This document shows, in pieces, positions 10,990-22,530 of a stretch of DNA of 64,000 bases. The DNA is from Lentinus brumalis (Eukaryota; Basidiomycota; Agaricomycetes; Polyporales; Polyporaceae), in the NCBI GenBank assembly GCA_001792895.1, contig MARA01000013.1, positions 992,001-1,056,000 on the forward strand. The letters run 5' to 3'. How positions within the stretch are numbered: position 1 is the first letter of the stretch; every line of letters begins with the position of its first letter. The notes beneath the pieces were generated by a model, which saw nothing but the letters and a program-made list of their open reading frames with translations, was not told the origin of the DNA and did no database searches. The translations under genes were made by a program, and so were the position numbers.

Positions 10990-11990
10990 TGTATGCGTAG
11001 AAGCAGTATCATCGTGACGGGAATGAATACAGTCTGAACCACGGCAGTCGCGTCTGAGAACATGTTCAGCCACCGAGCTCAGGGAGCATCTCCGGTCATA
11101 CTGGTACGTCCCGTCATGCAGTAGCGCGGTGGCCGAGGTTCAGGCCGTCCAAGATGTGGCGTCTGCATGACTTTGCATATCATATGCTTAGAAGCCCGCG
11201 GTCGTAAGTCGTCTCGGGCACACGTTTATGGCCACAAAAGACTTCTATTCAAGGCCCCATATCGACGCTTTCTATTGTACGCGGACTCCCCGCCGGGACT
11301 CCAAGGTGTCAGGTAATTCTGATCGGTGTCCGCCAGCGACAACAACGGTAGTACGAGTCTGGGTATCCAGCACAAGCGCACAGTCCACCACGTTCCTATC
11401 AACCCCTACATACAGCAGAATGCGGGGTCAGCGACAAACACCGGTGAGCAGTGCGTCCGACGCGAACCTTTTTTCCTGCTACACCAGCCTGTCCCGGTTG
11501 GGAGACAGGAGGATCGGAGATGGGGTCCTGCTGTCCCTTCAGCTCGATATCCTTGGGATCACGGCGTCCTGCGGCTTGGTCGTATCACAGCTGTGGGTAT
11601 TCATAGGGGGGAGATGCCGGTCAGCAACGTCAGAGGACTGGAGTCGGACGAGAACGAGCATACCTCACGACTGGAGACACAGGCACGGGTGTGGGACTGG
11701 CCTCGCTGGGCGTACTATTGCTCGATTGTCAGGACTTTTCGTGCGACGTGCTCAATACTACCGGGGGAGAGGATGACCGACTTCATCGGCCGCAAGTGGC
11801 CGCGGGAAGTTGAGCTTCCGGGACTCTATTTCAGAAAACAGCTTCCGCCAAACCTGTACAGCGGTGAAAGCCAAGACACGAGCGAGGAGCGAGGAGGATG
11901 GGTGGTTGCAGCACATGACGCGAGGTACATAGCAGAGGGCGGGAACATCGCGCGAACGGGCTGCAACTGGGATACCGCACGTTAACGCGG
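10990..11990 (+). other. Module E copy 1
   Basis: This block starts just after the catalase stop (string GAAGCAGTATCATCGTGACGG). It resembles 36.5-38.0, 48.3-49.6 and 63.54-64.0 kb, including GAGTCTGGGTA and a stretch that can encode LLSLQLDILGITASCGLVV (hydrophobic). The last 300 bp (11.7-12.0) have no counterpart seen. A 219-residue open frame covers 11326-11985, but its sequence is not conserved in the other copies. Product not recognised. Confidence 0.3.
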
Positions 11991-12600
11991 GCTCGACGAG
12001 AGGGAGGTCTCGAGACATTGTCAAACCTATTCACAGGATGCGTGCGTCGGTCCGAAGGGAGAGGTCGTCTGGGCGTACACCCGGGGAGTCGTGAGTGGGA
12101 GTGAGAGGAGGAGAGGAGAGAGGTGGAAGGATGTCGAGTAGCGGCGGGGATGTAAGTAGCTTGGTCTCGGGATAGAACGCGTCGGAACGCGTCCCACTTG
12201 TGCGCGAGGTTGAAGGCGAAAGCGTGCGATGAAGACTCGGGTGAAGACGTCGAGACGAGAGGTGAGACGAGAGTTGAGAGTCGGGACGAAGTCGAAGTCG
12301 AGTTAGTGGTCGCGCGGTCTAAACGGGGGGAACGAAACTTGTTAACTCAACCTATACGTGAGCTCTATATACATGCGGGCTGTCTTGGCTGACGTACGTA
12401 TGCAAAGCAACTGTCGAGAGAGGGAGGAGAACGAGACGAAATAGCTAGAACAAGGAAAAACATAACTACGGTAAGAGCGCTAATGGTAAAATCTAAGCGA
12501 GACGCGATCACGAGGGCGCGTAAAGGGCGAATGGTGCAAAGACGGAATTGTTCACGAACCCTATCGTACGTAGATACCGTAGGAGCTGTCTAGTACGTAT
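11991..12600. other. Unassigned, low-complexity AG-rich stretch
   Basis: Rich in GAGA and TCGAGACGAG-like strings, with no convincing ORF or match elsewhere in the window. It could be remains of a transposable element. Confidence 0.35.
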
Positions 12601-15110
12601 CCTGGGGTCTAGCGTAGGTGTAGAAATTGATTTGAAAGGGGTACGATGAGAGGGACGGGAGAAATGGCGATCTCGAGTCGGGCTCGGAATGACGCAGGGC
12701 GCCGGCCTCCAGCCGCTCGTACCGCGCTCGGAATACCTCGCGCGCGTTGGGGAAGTCGTCGGTGGGGCTGCGGACTCATTGCGCTGCGTCGCGCATCGTC
12801 TGGGCTGATTGTCGAAGGGGCGTGCATCTGAGTCAGCGCAATACCGCGCGTTCTCGACAGTTCCTACTACTCCGGGGCGTGTTACGAGCGTCGGGGAGTG
12901 CGTCGGGGTTTGTGGACGGCCGGCGTATGTCTGCTGGACGTGGAGGTGCGTGGTGGTGACGAGACGAGACGGCGGGTGCGGCGGTACGCGTGCAGCGGCG
13001 CGCGCTGCCCATCAACGCGATGCAACCAACACTGGTGCGCGACGAATGACAGATGCTGCGCATGTTGCAACCTCGTAGCTCGATGCTACAGTCATCGACT
13101 CAGGGCCGGGTGGCTGAGCAGGAGATGGGACCGTGTAAGCTTCAGGACGTCGGCACGAGCCTGAGTATGCAGGTGTGCTGGATCTGCGGCGGACGGGAGG
13201 AAGATGCCGCACATGACAGAGCAGTATGCATCTGTTGGCGTGTACGAGACATATGTGCTGCATGTCACCGTGATGGATACCCGGATACATTCGCGACCTG
13301 TCCTTATGTTCATATCAGGCAGGATCCCGGTCAGTAGAGGCGGGGAGCAACGTGTGAAGTGAGGCCAATAGAGAGGCGCGCGCAACGTCCGGGTAGAGGG
13401 TTTGCAGATAGCTCGTGCGAGAGACTGAGCTGCGAGGGCGAGGCGAGAGCACACCTGAGACAGGGTGTGTAGTACTACATCTGCGATGGCGGAGGTACAG
13501 TGAGTTAGGAACGTCCAACGAGGACAAGGGTACGTCACGATCTGCGAGAGAGGGTGGAGAAGTTGGCTGGTGCGGGCGAGTCCTAGGCATACATGCATGA
13601 AGCTGTAGATCTGTCAAGATCATGTCTAGTATGGCGGGGTATGGGAAGAACAGGACTCGTCAGAATCGACAAAACAAACAAACGGTGTAGAAGAACTCAC
13701 CTGGACCCATCATCCCGCGTGCACCATGTGCCGCTACCCGCCGTGCGCCAGCTTGCCTCTCGTAGCGACATGCTTCAAGATTATAGATCTTGAGATCTTG
13801 AGAGCGGCCGGGTGATTTTCCATGCCGCCTCATGCGGTCCATCGTTTCCGCGGGCTGTCAGATTGCTTTCGGATAAGTAGAAGCTCGAAGATGAGGGCAG
13901 ACCGGTAAGCGGAGGAGCAAGAAGTATAGGTTCAGACCCCGTGCACAAGGATATCAGCAGAGAGCTCGGATGGTCGCCCAGGCATTGGTCCGAGGTGTTG
14001 TCCCATAGCCAAGGCGACCTAGGGTAGCTCGACAGTGGTGGTTGCTGCAGGAGGATGTAGGCGCCGGGCAGAGGCATGCGCGCTGAGGGCAGGGATGACG
14101 GGCTGTATGGGCTGCTTGGGCTGCCTGTACGAGTACATGGGCTTCTAGTAGTTCCTGAACAGGACACAGCGTCGAGGAACAGGATATGAGCGACGACGAT
14201 GGCGGAGGTAGCGAGGTTCATAGAAGTGGTTTTGATCGTCGTGCGAGCGGACTGCAACGCACTCGAGCCCATGTTCCTGGAGCTCGTCAACACGAGCTCT
14301 CCGGTGGAGAGGCAATCGACGAGCTGGTGCGCGTCGAGTCGAGGATTTAACGGCGCAGTACGGGACGGACCCGGGACGGCAGACGCGTCGTGGGTAGAAA
14401 GGTCCTGGCTCGACATGGCAGTTGTCGGGGCGGGTGGCTGAGCAGACCACGTATGCTTGGGCACGTCTCCACGAGGGTGCAGGGATTCTGACTGTGCGGC
14501 AGACGTGAGCAGGATGTCGGACATGATAGAGGGGTGCGCATCTGAGGTGGTGTACGAAACGCTTGTCGCCCTAATGGATACCCGCGGGTCGAAAACCCGG
14601 CCGCAGCGAGCGAGGTGGAGAGCGAAGCTGACGAAGAGGTGCTAGTCACATCCGATAGAGCTTGCAGTCTGGTAGGGTGTGGTGGCAGGAAACCTCCAAT
14701 CTGAGCTGCGGGTGAGAATCGATGTCAAGGCCCCGCAGCGGGCGAGCTGGGAGACACGCGGGCGGCGCGACGGGTGTGCACTGGTTCGTGTGAGAGGGCA
14801 AAAGACGACGAGAAACGGATACGGATGTGGACGTCACACTGAGGTATGGGGATGGGTAGAACAGGACTCGTCAAAACATACGTACTAGTACAACCGCGGC
14901 ATGTGGATGATACTCACCTAGTCCTCGCGCCTGCTCTGCTCTCGGTACCTCGTTGCGACGCACTCTCGCTCAACGAGTCTCCTTGTTCTGGTAGACTGAG
15001 AATTTGTGGAACTTGCAGCCAAGGCCTACGAAAAAGAGGCTTAGAGAGGAGAGAAGGTGCAAGGAAAGCGACAGATGGGTAGTTCAGTGGGCAGAGGAGC
15101 GAGTCAAGCA
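12600..15110 (-). pseudogene. Module G copy 2 (possibly two fused copies)
   Basis: Two G-type donor blocks occur (plus strand CTCACCTGGACCCATCATCC near 13697 and CTCACCTAGTCC near 14915), so two copies may be joined. Shared peptides read on the minus strand include HGARGMMGPG just before the 13.7-kb donor and TVASSYEVATCAASVIRRAP near 13.05 kb (compare VPSSYDLATRAASVVRRA at 26.4 kb). At the 3' end, 12775-12605 encodes an uninterrupted tail with NAREVFRARYERLEAG and FQINFYTYARP before a stop, which may be a true last exon. The rest is frame-broken. Not recognised. Confidence 0.35.
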
Positions 15111-15271
15111 TCAAGCTTCAGTTGCAGTGCGTGAATAGTGAGCCCGAGGTCCGCTCTCATGAGCATTTCGTCCGGGGAGTTGTCCAGTAGCCATGGTATG
15201 AGATGGTATGTCGTTCGTATGTCGAGCTCGTCGCAGTCGAAAACAGTGTAAGCGCCTGGAAGAGGTGTCTG

Positions 15272-15286
15272 CGGCCGCCCGGTCCG
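15272..15286. promoter_or_regulatory. CGG-N9-CCG palindrome
   Basis: CGGCCGCCCGGTCCG, between module G copy 2 and module F copy 2. Same spacing as the elements at 7095, 33407, 46650 and 61936. Confidence 0.4.
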
Positions 15287-15289
15287 AGC

Positions 15290-16520
15290 CTCCGAGCAGT
15301 CGCCGTCTCACAGCTCGTTCCACTCGACTCGCTGCTAGCCACCGTCTCCTCGCTGACTTGCCTTGTTGCATCATTAATGTTTTGTCTTCCGGTCATCGCT
15401 CGTTGCCCTCCGCCTCGGCTCAGCTCTACACTTCGTCCTGCCGCTTTTTCTTCTGTTATCGACTCTATGGTGCATATGTCATATTCAAGGGTCTGTCCAT
15501 GGATCTGAATAGACCCGTCATCTGCAGCGCTGACGGCTACTGTCTAACAGACATCGACACCTCTGCGCATACAGTCTCTAAGATCATATCATTCAGGCCT
15601 CAATTACCGGTCAGCAGCTCGGTTGTAGACTCCCCCATACTTACTCACCTCGGCTTTCCACACCTGTTTCCTGCGCCTGCAATCACCGTATATAATTCAC
15701 CCGATGTCTCCAGTATCCGAGGCATCGACAGCACCCTTTCGCGCGAAGACTGCCAAGTTCGCGACATGAAACTCTACAGATATGCATGGTTGAAGGAAGA
15801 AGGGTCTGTCGATTTCCGCAGGTGAGCATATTTGGTTCGGGCGTACAGAGCGGACGCTCACATGCTGAGCACGTCCAGACAGGCTTGGTCTTTGGATTCA
15901 CCATTCAGGTTCCCCCATCCAAACACTATCCCTACTCGTAACGACAACGAGCAACGTCTGACGCAGGGTTACGGTCTGCGAACGCACACGCCGAGGTACG
16001 TACTTCGCGAGGGCAGTCATCGTTCCGGACTGACTTCGCAGTAGTTTCTTCCTCCGCCCTCGCTGCCGTACCTCAAAAGCTTCAAGCGGTGCCGTCGCGG
16101 CTGACTTGCAAGCCGACACCTCCTTGAGCGAATAGGTGCGTCAGCGTCCGTTGTGTCGCACCTGGAACGTCGCACTCACTCTGCAATATCTACATAGTCC
16201 CTACTCCTGTGCTTCAAGGCGTGCGCCGGGGCGAGGCCATGCCGTTTACAAGATCAGTCCGGCTCACCACGCCCGCTACCGTTGGACTCGTCACGCGGAG
16301 CCGTCGAGCCAGCGCATACTTCGGAGCGGTACCATGAGGGACATAAGGGCATGGCCGCCACCAGCCGAGACGTTTCAAAAGCGTTTCAAAGCTTCCCGCG
16401 TCGTCTGACCGGTCGTGCGTGCAGTGGTCCGCTCCGTATGGACATCCGCCGCAGGTGTGTAATACGCTGGATGTCGTCAAACTTGTGTTGACTCCTACTC
16501 GTGTCTACTCCAAGAGCACG
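15290..16520 (+). pseudogene. Module F copy 2
   Basis: Plus-strand block. One open stretch ends RDMKLYRYAWLKEEGSVDFRR at a GTGAGC donor near 15822. 16130-16500 matches 7545-7800 and part of 39130-39350, for example CGCTACCGTTGGACTCGTCA. Frames differ from the other copies. Not recognised. Confidence 0.3.
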
Positions 16521-17870
16521 ATCACGATGCGCTTGTCAGGGAGCTCGTCGATGACAGAGTTGAGCGTCAGGTCGTGTGCGTGAGGGAGACGACGTAGAAG
16601 TCGAGGAGGAGTTAACCTGCGATGAGGTGATGAGCGAGCTGCCCGGAGCAGTGTACAGGAGGTATCCACGGCGGTTCGGGATGCCTGGATAGACCACCTG
16701 TGTCGGGCAGCGACGACCGGAGACGCAGACCTCATCGGGGTAGTGATGACTGCTCGCTCGCCAGGAGATCATCTGCGCGTACAGGAGGAGTCCTGCACTG
16801 TACTGGGGTCGCGGATGAGGGACCCGTGACGAGGAACAGCTGTGGCCAGTGCTGCCTCACGTAGAGCGACACGATACAGAGAATGAGAGTTGATAGCTGA
16901 AGGAGGGGTTGAAGGCTCTTGGGGCCTCTGGCGAGCGGGCTGCAACAGCATTCAAGCGCGCGATTCTGGTGCTCGTCATCGCGGGCTGCTTGATACATAC
17001 GTTCAAGTGGAATGCGATGGGAGACGGGCTGCTTTCCATCCGGTCGCGGAGCTGACGGTGGTGCACTCGATGGATGGAAGACGCGGGCGCGGCAACAGCG
17101 TCGAGAGCCTGGAGGCGTGTCCGTCGAAGCTTGGACACCGCGTTACGAGCGAGGAAGGGCTCTCAGTGTGTGTCGGGTGGGGGCGAGGGTGACCTCAAGC
17201 ACAGGGGTGTACTTACGAGATGGAAAAGTTGCATATCACCCTAGAGAACCGTGACGACCCGTCGGACGGTCGTGCCAGTATACCAATCCGAGGGAGAAGG
17301 CGGAGCAGGTGGAGGCCAAGGTCAAGACTAACAGAGAGGCGATGTGACGTAGGAGATAGTGCTTGTACTTGAGACACACGCGACGAACGTGCAGTAGTCC
17401 GTGCATGATGGCAGTGGTGGACACACGGGTAAGGAGAAGGATATGCCACTCTGCGAGAAAGGCGATCGTCGGTATGGCGGGTCCTGGAAAGAACAGAACT
17501 CGTGTAAAAGAAACTCACCTGGGCCCGTCGTACCGCGTGCACCATTCGTTCCTGTCCGCCGCGACAGCTTTGCTCTCGTAGGGACATGCTTCAGCAAAAT
17601 ACACCTTGAGAGCGGCCTGGTGATATTCCGTGCCGCCTCATGCGGTCCATCGTTTCCGCAGGCTGTCGGAGATGAAGAACGTTTGAAGAAGCTGTACTGG
17701 TAGCCAGGGCCCACGGCAAGACGGATAGAAGCCCGAGGAGGGCAGAAAGCGGAGGAGCGAGAAGTCTAGTTTCGATCCCCGTGTGCAAGAGTCTCAACAG
17801 AGAGTCGTATGGTCGCCCAGGCGTTGGTCCGTGGTGTGTCTTGTAGCCATGACGGCCATGCACTGGGTAG
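16500..17870 (-). pseudogene. Module G copy 3
   Basis: Minus-strand block, closely similar to 45.2-46.65 kb. From 5' to 3' it has a piece encoding LHLRQPAETMDRMRRHGISP (near 17640), a piece encoding HQAALKVYFAEACP, a donor (plus strand CTCACCTGGGCCC near 17514), an exon with a strong hydrophobic run (SLLVLTLASTCSAFSLGLVY, near 17300) and NSVIDELPDKRIVIVLLE near 16550. Conserved splice borders and a membrane-like segment suggest a former multi-exon membrane protein. The frame is interrupted between pieces, so I call it a remnant. Confidence 0.4.
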
Positions 17871-17899
17871 CTTCACTTTGACTCGTCTCTGATCGCGGT

Positions 17900-19700
17900 C
17901 GCTGCAGGAGATGCGTAGGCGCCGGGCAGCTCGCACTCTCTCACAGCTCGCACTCGACTGCTCCTCCCTTTCCAAGTTCAACTTGTTTCGAATTCGCTGC
18001 TTGTCGCGTCGACGCCTCACGGTCTTTGCATCAACCACTCGAGGTCGCCCTCCGCCTCGGCTCAACTCCACGCCGCGGCCTTCCAATGAACCACGGTGGA
18101 CTCGTCCTGCGCGTCGTATGCGCGAGTCTTCTTCCTTGTAGTTCCGACTCTCTGTTGCTCGCGCGGTCTGTCCGCCGTCGTGCGCTTGACGTGAACCCTC
18201 CGCACGGACCATGCTTTGTGCTCCTCCCGCCTGTGCTCAGGTAAGTAGCCCTGAACAGGCTCGGCACTTTCTCGTGTCTCACACATACGCACATGTGCGC
18301 ATGCAGTCGGCGTACTTGCGCTGTTGTTTCCTGGTTTGGGTCACACCGTGGTGAGTAGTTCACTCTTCTTTCTTCTGCGTACTGACTCATCGCGATGTGC
18401 CAGACCAGGCCGGTTGAGTCCCCCAAGATCTGGCCAGTCGCCAACGCACGCACCCCTTTGGGCCAGACACGCGCGGAGATCGTTGTCATGTACAACATGT
18501 AGCTCCAGTGACGCGATCTTTGTCCAAGACGACGCCCTTATCTCAAGCCCGACCCCCGTGGCATTCTCGGTGAGCGTGATTCGTCTACTCAGACAGAAGG
18601 CGCCATTCATCAACTGCTTCGCACCCAGGACGAGCTTGTCTTTGCGTTTCGTCAGTGCAACACTGTCCCTACTCGAAGAAGACCGTCAGGCAAGTGGCGT
18701 GTCCCACCGTTATAGTTCTGGACTGATATCTGTAACCATCATAGGAGCCGCGTGGCATGCATCATCAGCCTCTTCCCGCATACTGCGGGCTGGCTGCGAT
18801 ATCTCTCCAGAGACAGAAGAGGCGGCGCAAGCACGCCCCGATCTGCGCGCAGCAATATCACAGCGAACACGACGAACGGCCGTGGTCTTCAACCTCGAGC
18901 AAGTGGCTCCCGGCCCAACTATGGGCTCGAGCAAGCTGGTAGTCCAGTTCGATTGGAGGCTTGCTGCAGGTACGTCGCGGCGGAGAGTTGCAACGTTCCC
19001 GTCATATTCATCCGTCTAGGTACCTGGTGCATACAAGTGTTAGTCTTCGGGACTATTCCGCGCGACCTCACGACGCTGCTGGCAAGCGAGGTGAGCCCGG
19101 AGCGACTGTTCATCCTCATGCTTAAGCTCCCGCATTCTAACCCAGTCTTGAAGTACATTGTGTCATTGCTACAGGCCCGCTCCGGGCTCTCCTCTCTTGC
19201 CACGTCACGACCGCACTGCCCTCGAGGATAATCGACCCGTTCCCCGGGGTCGCGGTGGGCTCGATGTTCATGAGAGTTACAGTCGAGGTTCGTGGCGCTG
19301 AGGACCTGCGTCCAGCCGTCTACTCCTTGTCAGGACAGCCCGCATTTCTACCCCTAGCTACGGAGGCTCTCGTGGTCGCCTCTCTGGTTGTCGACTGCAC
19401 GCACCGCAATTTCCTTCACGAGGTAAGCATCGTTCGTTCAAATACACTATATGTGTGCCGCGAGCGAGTGCTCATCTCGTCCGTCAGCTAATGCGCATCC
19501 TATCATCCAACTGGCTCGCGTGAGCGCAACAATACGCGAGCGCATCTCTGCGAACCCGGTGTACAGGTCCGCTGCCCATGTACATGTCAGATCCCTCCAG
19601 ACATACTGGTACCTCGAACCTGTGCGCCTCGTCCGGAAGTCCGAACATCCGCAGGCTGTCGAGGCCGTGCGGAACTCGGAAACCTAATCAACTGGCCTGA
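17900..19700 (+). pseudogene. Module F copy 3
   Basis: Plus-strand block, the partner of module G copy 3. It has an exon-like piece bounded by a GCATGCAG acceptor and a GTGAGTAG donor (18307-18351) that can encode VGVLALLFPGLGHTV. Others follow near 18530-18570, 18740-18970 (ending GCTTGCTGCAG/GTACGTCGCGG) and 19080-19440. Borders are shared with F copies at 27.8, 47.0, 59.4 and 62.3 kb, but indels break the frames. Not recognised. Confidence 0.35.
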
Positions 19701-20690
19701 ATCCTAGGAGATGTCGGCGGGACCGGAACGCCGGCATGGCCTGAGGTGAAGGCTCACTTGCCCGAGTTCGCAACGCGAACCTGCGATGTTGGGACGATGA
19801 TAGGACGTGTTAGTGCAGTGTGTTGTGCGGCGCAGGGTCGAGACGAGGTCAAGATGTACTCGTACCTCTCCCAGGCTTGTACGGAACACGAGGCTGGTGG
19901 AAGGCTGGCTACAGTACCAGTACTGCAGAGGGCGGAGAGTCAGCTCAGGTGCAGCAATGCAGTGGAGGTAAGTAACCTATGGATCCGCACATCCGCCTGA
20001 TCTATTCTGTGTGCTGACTAGATACGCTTCTCGACGTCCAGCCCGACAAATATGAGCAGGGAGAACCGACGGGCGTGTGCTGGACATGCGAGGAAGCGCC
20101 GCGATCGCGGGCCGACGATCTCGCTGAGGCCTGCACTCAAAGAGAAGGTTAGGATGGGCGACATGCAGGGAAAATTGTGCGCGAGACGTCTTGCTGGAGG
20201 AGAGGATTCTCGAGCATGATATCGACATTGTCGGTGTCTGTGGTACTTAGAAGCCGTGCTGTATGGACATTTGCATGGGAGCGGCCTGCCCTGAACTGCG
20301 TCCCGAGGTCGTCGTCCACGTCCACAGTCCCACTCTGCTGCTGCATATTGTAGATGTTCCCGTGTCGTTAGGCTCATATCCTTCCAACAATGTCTATGGC
20401 GTCTTGATGCCCTTGTACCCACCCTTCCGCCACCTGCAGACCCGGGCGGCTCTTCCGACTCTTCCTCCAGCCGTGCGCGTCGAGCCCGCACCCCGGCACC
20501 CCCTGGTTGTACTGAGACATTCTCGATCTGGACTCGCTCGAGCCCTTAAAGAACTACGACATTGGTCCCGGCGGGCTGCCTGCAAATCCCGGGCGATCAC
20601 TCAACTTTACTGGAGGCAGCCCTAGCAAGTGGGACGCGTCTCTCTCGTGAACGGAAGGGAGCTGGATGAGGACATTCTCAAGGTAAGTGA
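19700..20690 (+). pseudogene. Module H copy 1
   Basis: Plus-strand block shared with 30.1-31.7, 40.0-40.99 and 49.5-50.13 kb. It contains GCGCGAGACGTCTTGC (near 20170) and ends in a conserved exon end encoding ELDEDILK before GTAAGTGAC (near 20680; EDEDILK before GTGAGTAAC near 50127). About 20530-20637 reads LEPLKNYDIGPGGLPANPG and on to KWDASLS without a stop, then goes out of frame. Product not recognised. Confidence 0.35.
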
Positions 20691-20739
20691 CATGCATATC
20701 GATATAAGGCTGGTAGTACTGGGCAGGTTCATGGGAAGG

Positions 20740-21880
20740 AAGAGCGCGGCGGGCCTTCAAAGCGTCATTGGGGCATCAAGGGTGGGGAGCGGTCATCGAC
20801 ATGTCGCTCATGGACACGATGGAGGCTGCTCGCGTTGAACGCGGCCCGCAGCCGACGTTCGTCCGGGTGCACACCTCTACCTCCCCCAGCAGGACTCGCG
20901 CACACCCTCGAGCCCGAACCAGTGTCACATTTGCGTGCTTGTGTGCCGTCCGCTCACACGCGTTCCTCCACAACGTCCGCGCAGGCGGCGCCGCTCTTCG
21001 CTCTTCGCGCCTCCGTCTCCTCCGCCCTCGGCGACACAGTGGCTCTATCCGTGGGCCTCATTATCCTCAGCCCCTCCCGTCCTATTCAGCCCTCTTACGA
21101 ACCGCGGCACGCGCATCTCCGTCGCACACATCGTCATGCCCGCCCGTGTCGCTCAGGCGCGACGCGTTCTGACTGGGGTCGCTCCTAGCTCGGACGCCGT
21201 TGTGCTGGCAGTGGCTACTTGCCTCCTCATGCGGGAATGCTCAATATTCCCGCAATGCTCCTGGTGTCTTGTCAGTAATGCGTTGCTAGCTCACCAGTCC
21301 GCTACGATCCCCCGTATCTGCTCGCCTGCGTCATTATTGTTGGTGTGAAGTGCGCTTCATCGTTACCCACTACTCAGGCCTCATCGACAACCCTCACCGT
21401 TCACATACGTCTCGACGCCTGTATGCATCGTCTCAGTTGGCTCGCCGCGCGGTCCCCGTTGTTGTCGCTTCTTGTTCAAACCGGTGTATCTATTGCAGTA
21501 CATACCACCCCTCGTTGTCATCCACTACCTATGCTCTGAGATCTCTCTCCGTATGCGCCCATGCAGTTCAGTTCTATCGTAACACCCTACCCATATCCCT
21601 CAATCCCGCCTACTGCTCTTGCTCCATTCGAGTTCAGTGTCATATTAAGATGCTCTCGCGCAGGTGCAATCACACACGACGGCGTGATTTTGTTTGATTT
21701 TCCGGGATTGTTTCCGCCTCGTCGGGCTCCTCCCAACTGTTACCCTGCCATGTTTGCTGTTCATACGTCCAAGCCGGCGCAGCATGCCTCCGAACATGCA
21801 TCCTCCGGTTCTCCATCTCCAGCGCTGACATTCTGTGTTGCAAGTGTTCTGAACACGCGTTGAGCAGTCGTCCAAGGTGA
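20740..21880 (+). other. Module I copy, upstream of the DUF6533 gene
   Basis: Shared with 50.16-51.25 kb and in part with 31.7-32.1 and 2.1-2.3 kb. The core is CTCCGCCCTCGG and the following 120 bp. Long open frames are proline/serine/arginine-rich and not conserved. I see no reliable gene. Confidence 0.35.
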
Positions 21881-22449
21881 CGCGAGGCTGGGAAGATGTA
21901 ACTCACCTCATCTTTCCGATGATGAGGGTCCTCAACGGTCTGTTGAGTTGTTTCTCGTGATGCGCACACGCGCATTTCATTCAGTCGAAGTGTCGGTTGT
22001 ACAGGAACCATAGCTCACTCTTCTATCCATCTAGTTGCGACGATATTAGGTTCAGGATGTCGGATGGCCTCATTGACATACCCATCTCAACAGCACCTCA
22101 TCCACTTGCGCTTCGGGTCTTCTCTCCGGCTGTGCCATTATGCCACTGCATTCTGCACAGTCACAAAGTTCCTGCCGGTACCAGCACTCTTTCTTTGTTC
22201 CATCGTCATGGCTGACCATCCAAATCGCCTTCCGGTTGATCCAGCGACACAATTCGATTGGCTAGACAGCCATCCAGCCACGCAACATCCGGTCCACCCA
22301 ACAGCGGTGTGTGGCTGCCTTGAACTCGCACAGACTCTATACCACATAGTGTGGTTAGGAGATTATCAGACATGGTGGTTTCCAGGTGTGTACCTTGACA
22401 ACCATCCACCAACAGGCATCCTAGATGGTGACAATACCGTCGTGCACAA

Positions 22450-22455
22450 TATAAG
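22450..22455 (+). promoter_or_regulatory. TATA-like box of the DUF6533 gene
   Basis: TATAAG 81 bp before the ATG, kept in the paralogue at 51847-51852. Confidence 0.5.
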
Positions 22456-22492
22456 ACCTGGTTATGCCATGAATGTAGCCGTTATATTCCTT

Positions 22493-22514
22493 GACCCTCA
22501 GTGACTTGAGGGTC
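22493..22514 (+). promoter_or_regulatory. Leader hairpin before the DUF6533 start
   Basis: GACCCTCA and TGAGGGTC form an 8-bp stem around a 6-nt loop, ending 16 nt before the ATG. The paralogue at 51891-51910 keeps 7 bp of the stem. It could be a leader RNA structure or an operator-like palindrome. Confidence 0.4.
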
Positions 22515-22530
22515 CTCTGTCGACCTCACC

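Larger units (their letters stand above)
5881..11665. repeat. Segmental duplication C, copy 1 (catalase block)
   Basis: It is colinear with 32124-37192 over part of module G, the catalase gene and the start of module E. The left limit is CATGAGGTCTCCATGGCG (near 5882 and 32125). To its left the two copies differ completely (module G here, module I there). Copy 2 lacks about 0.77 kb corresponding to roughly 7300-8070. Confidence 0.9.

Noticed and set aside
5881..11665. Catalase block as horizontally transferred DNA
   Set aside because: Intron pattern, composition and fungal-type promoter match the rest of the window; nothing points to transfer.
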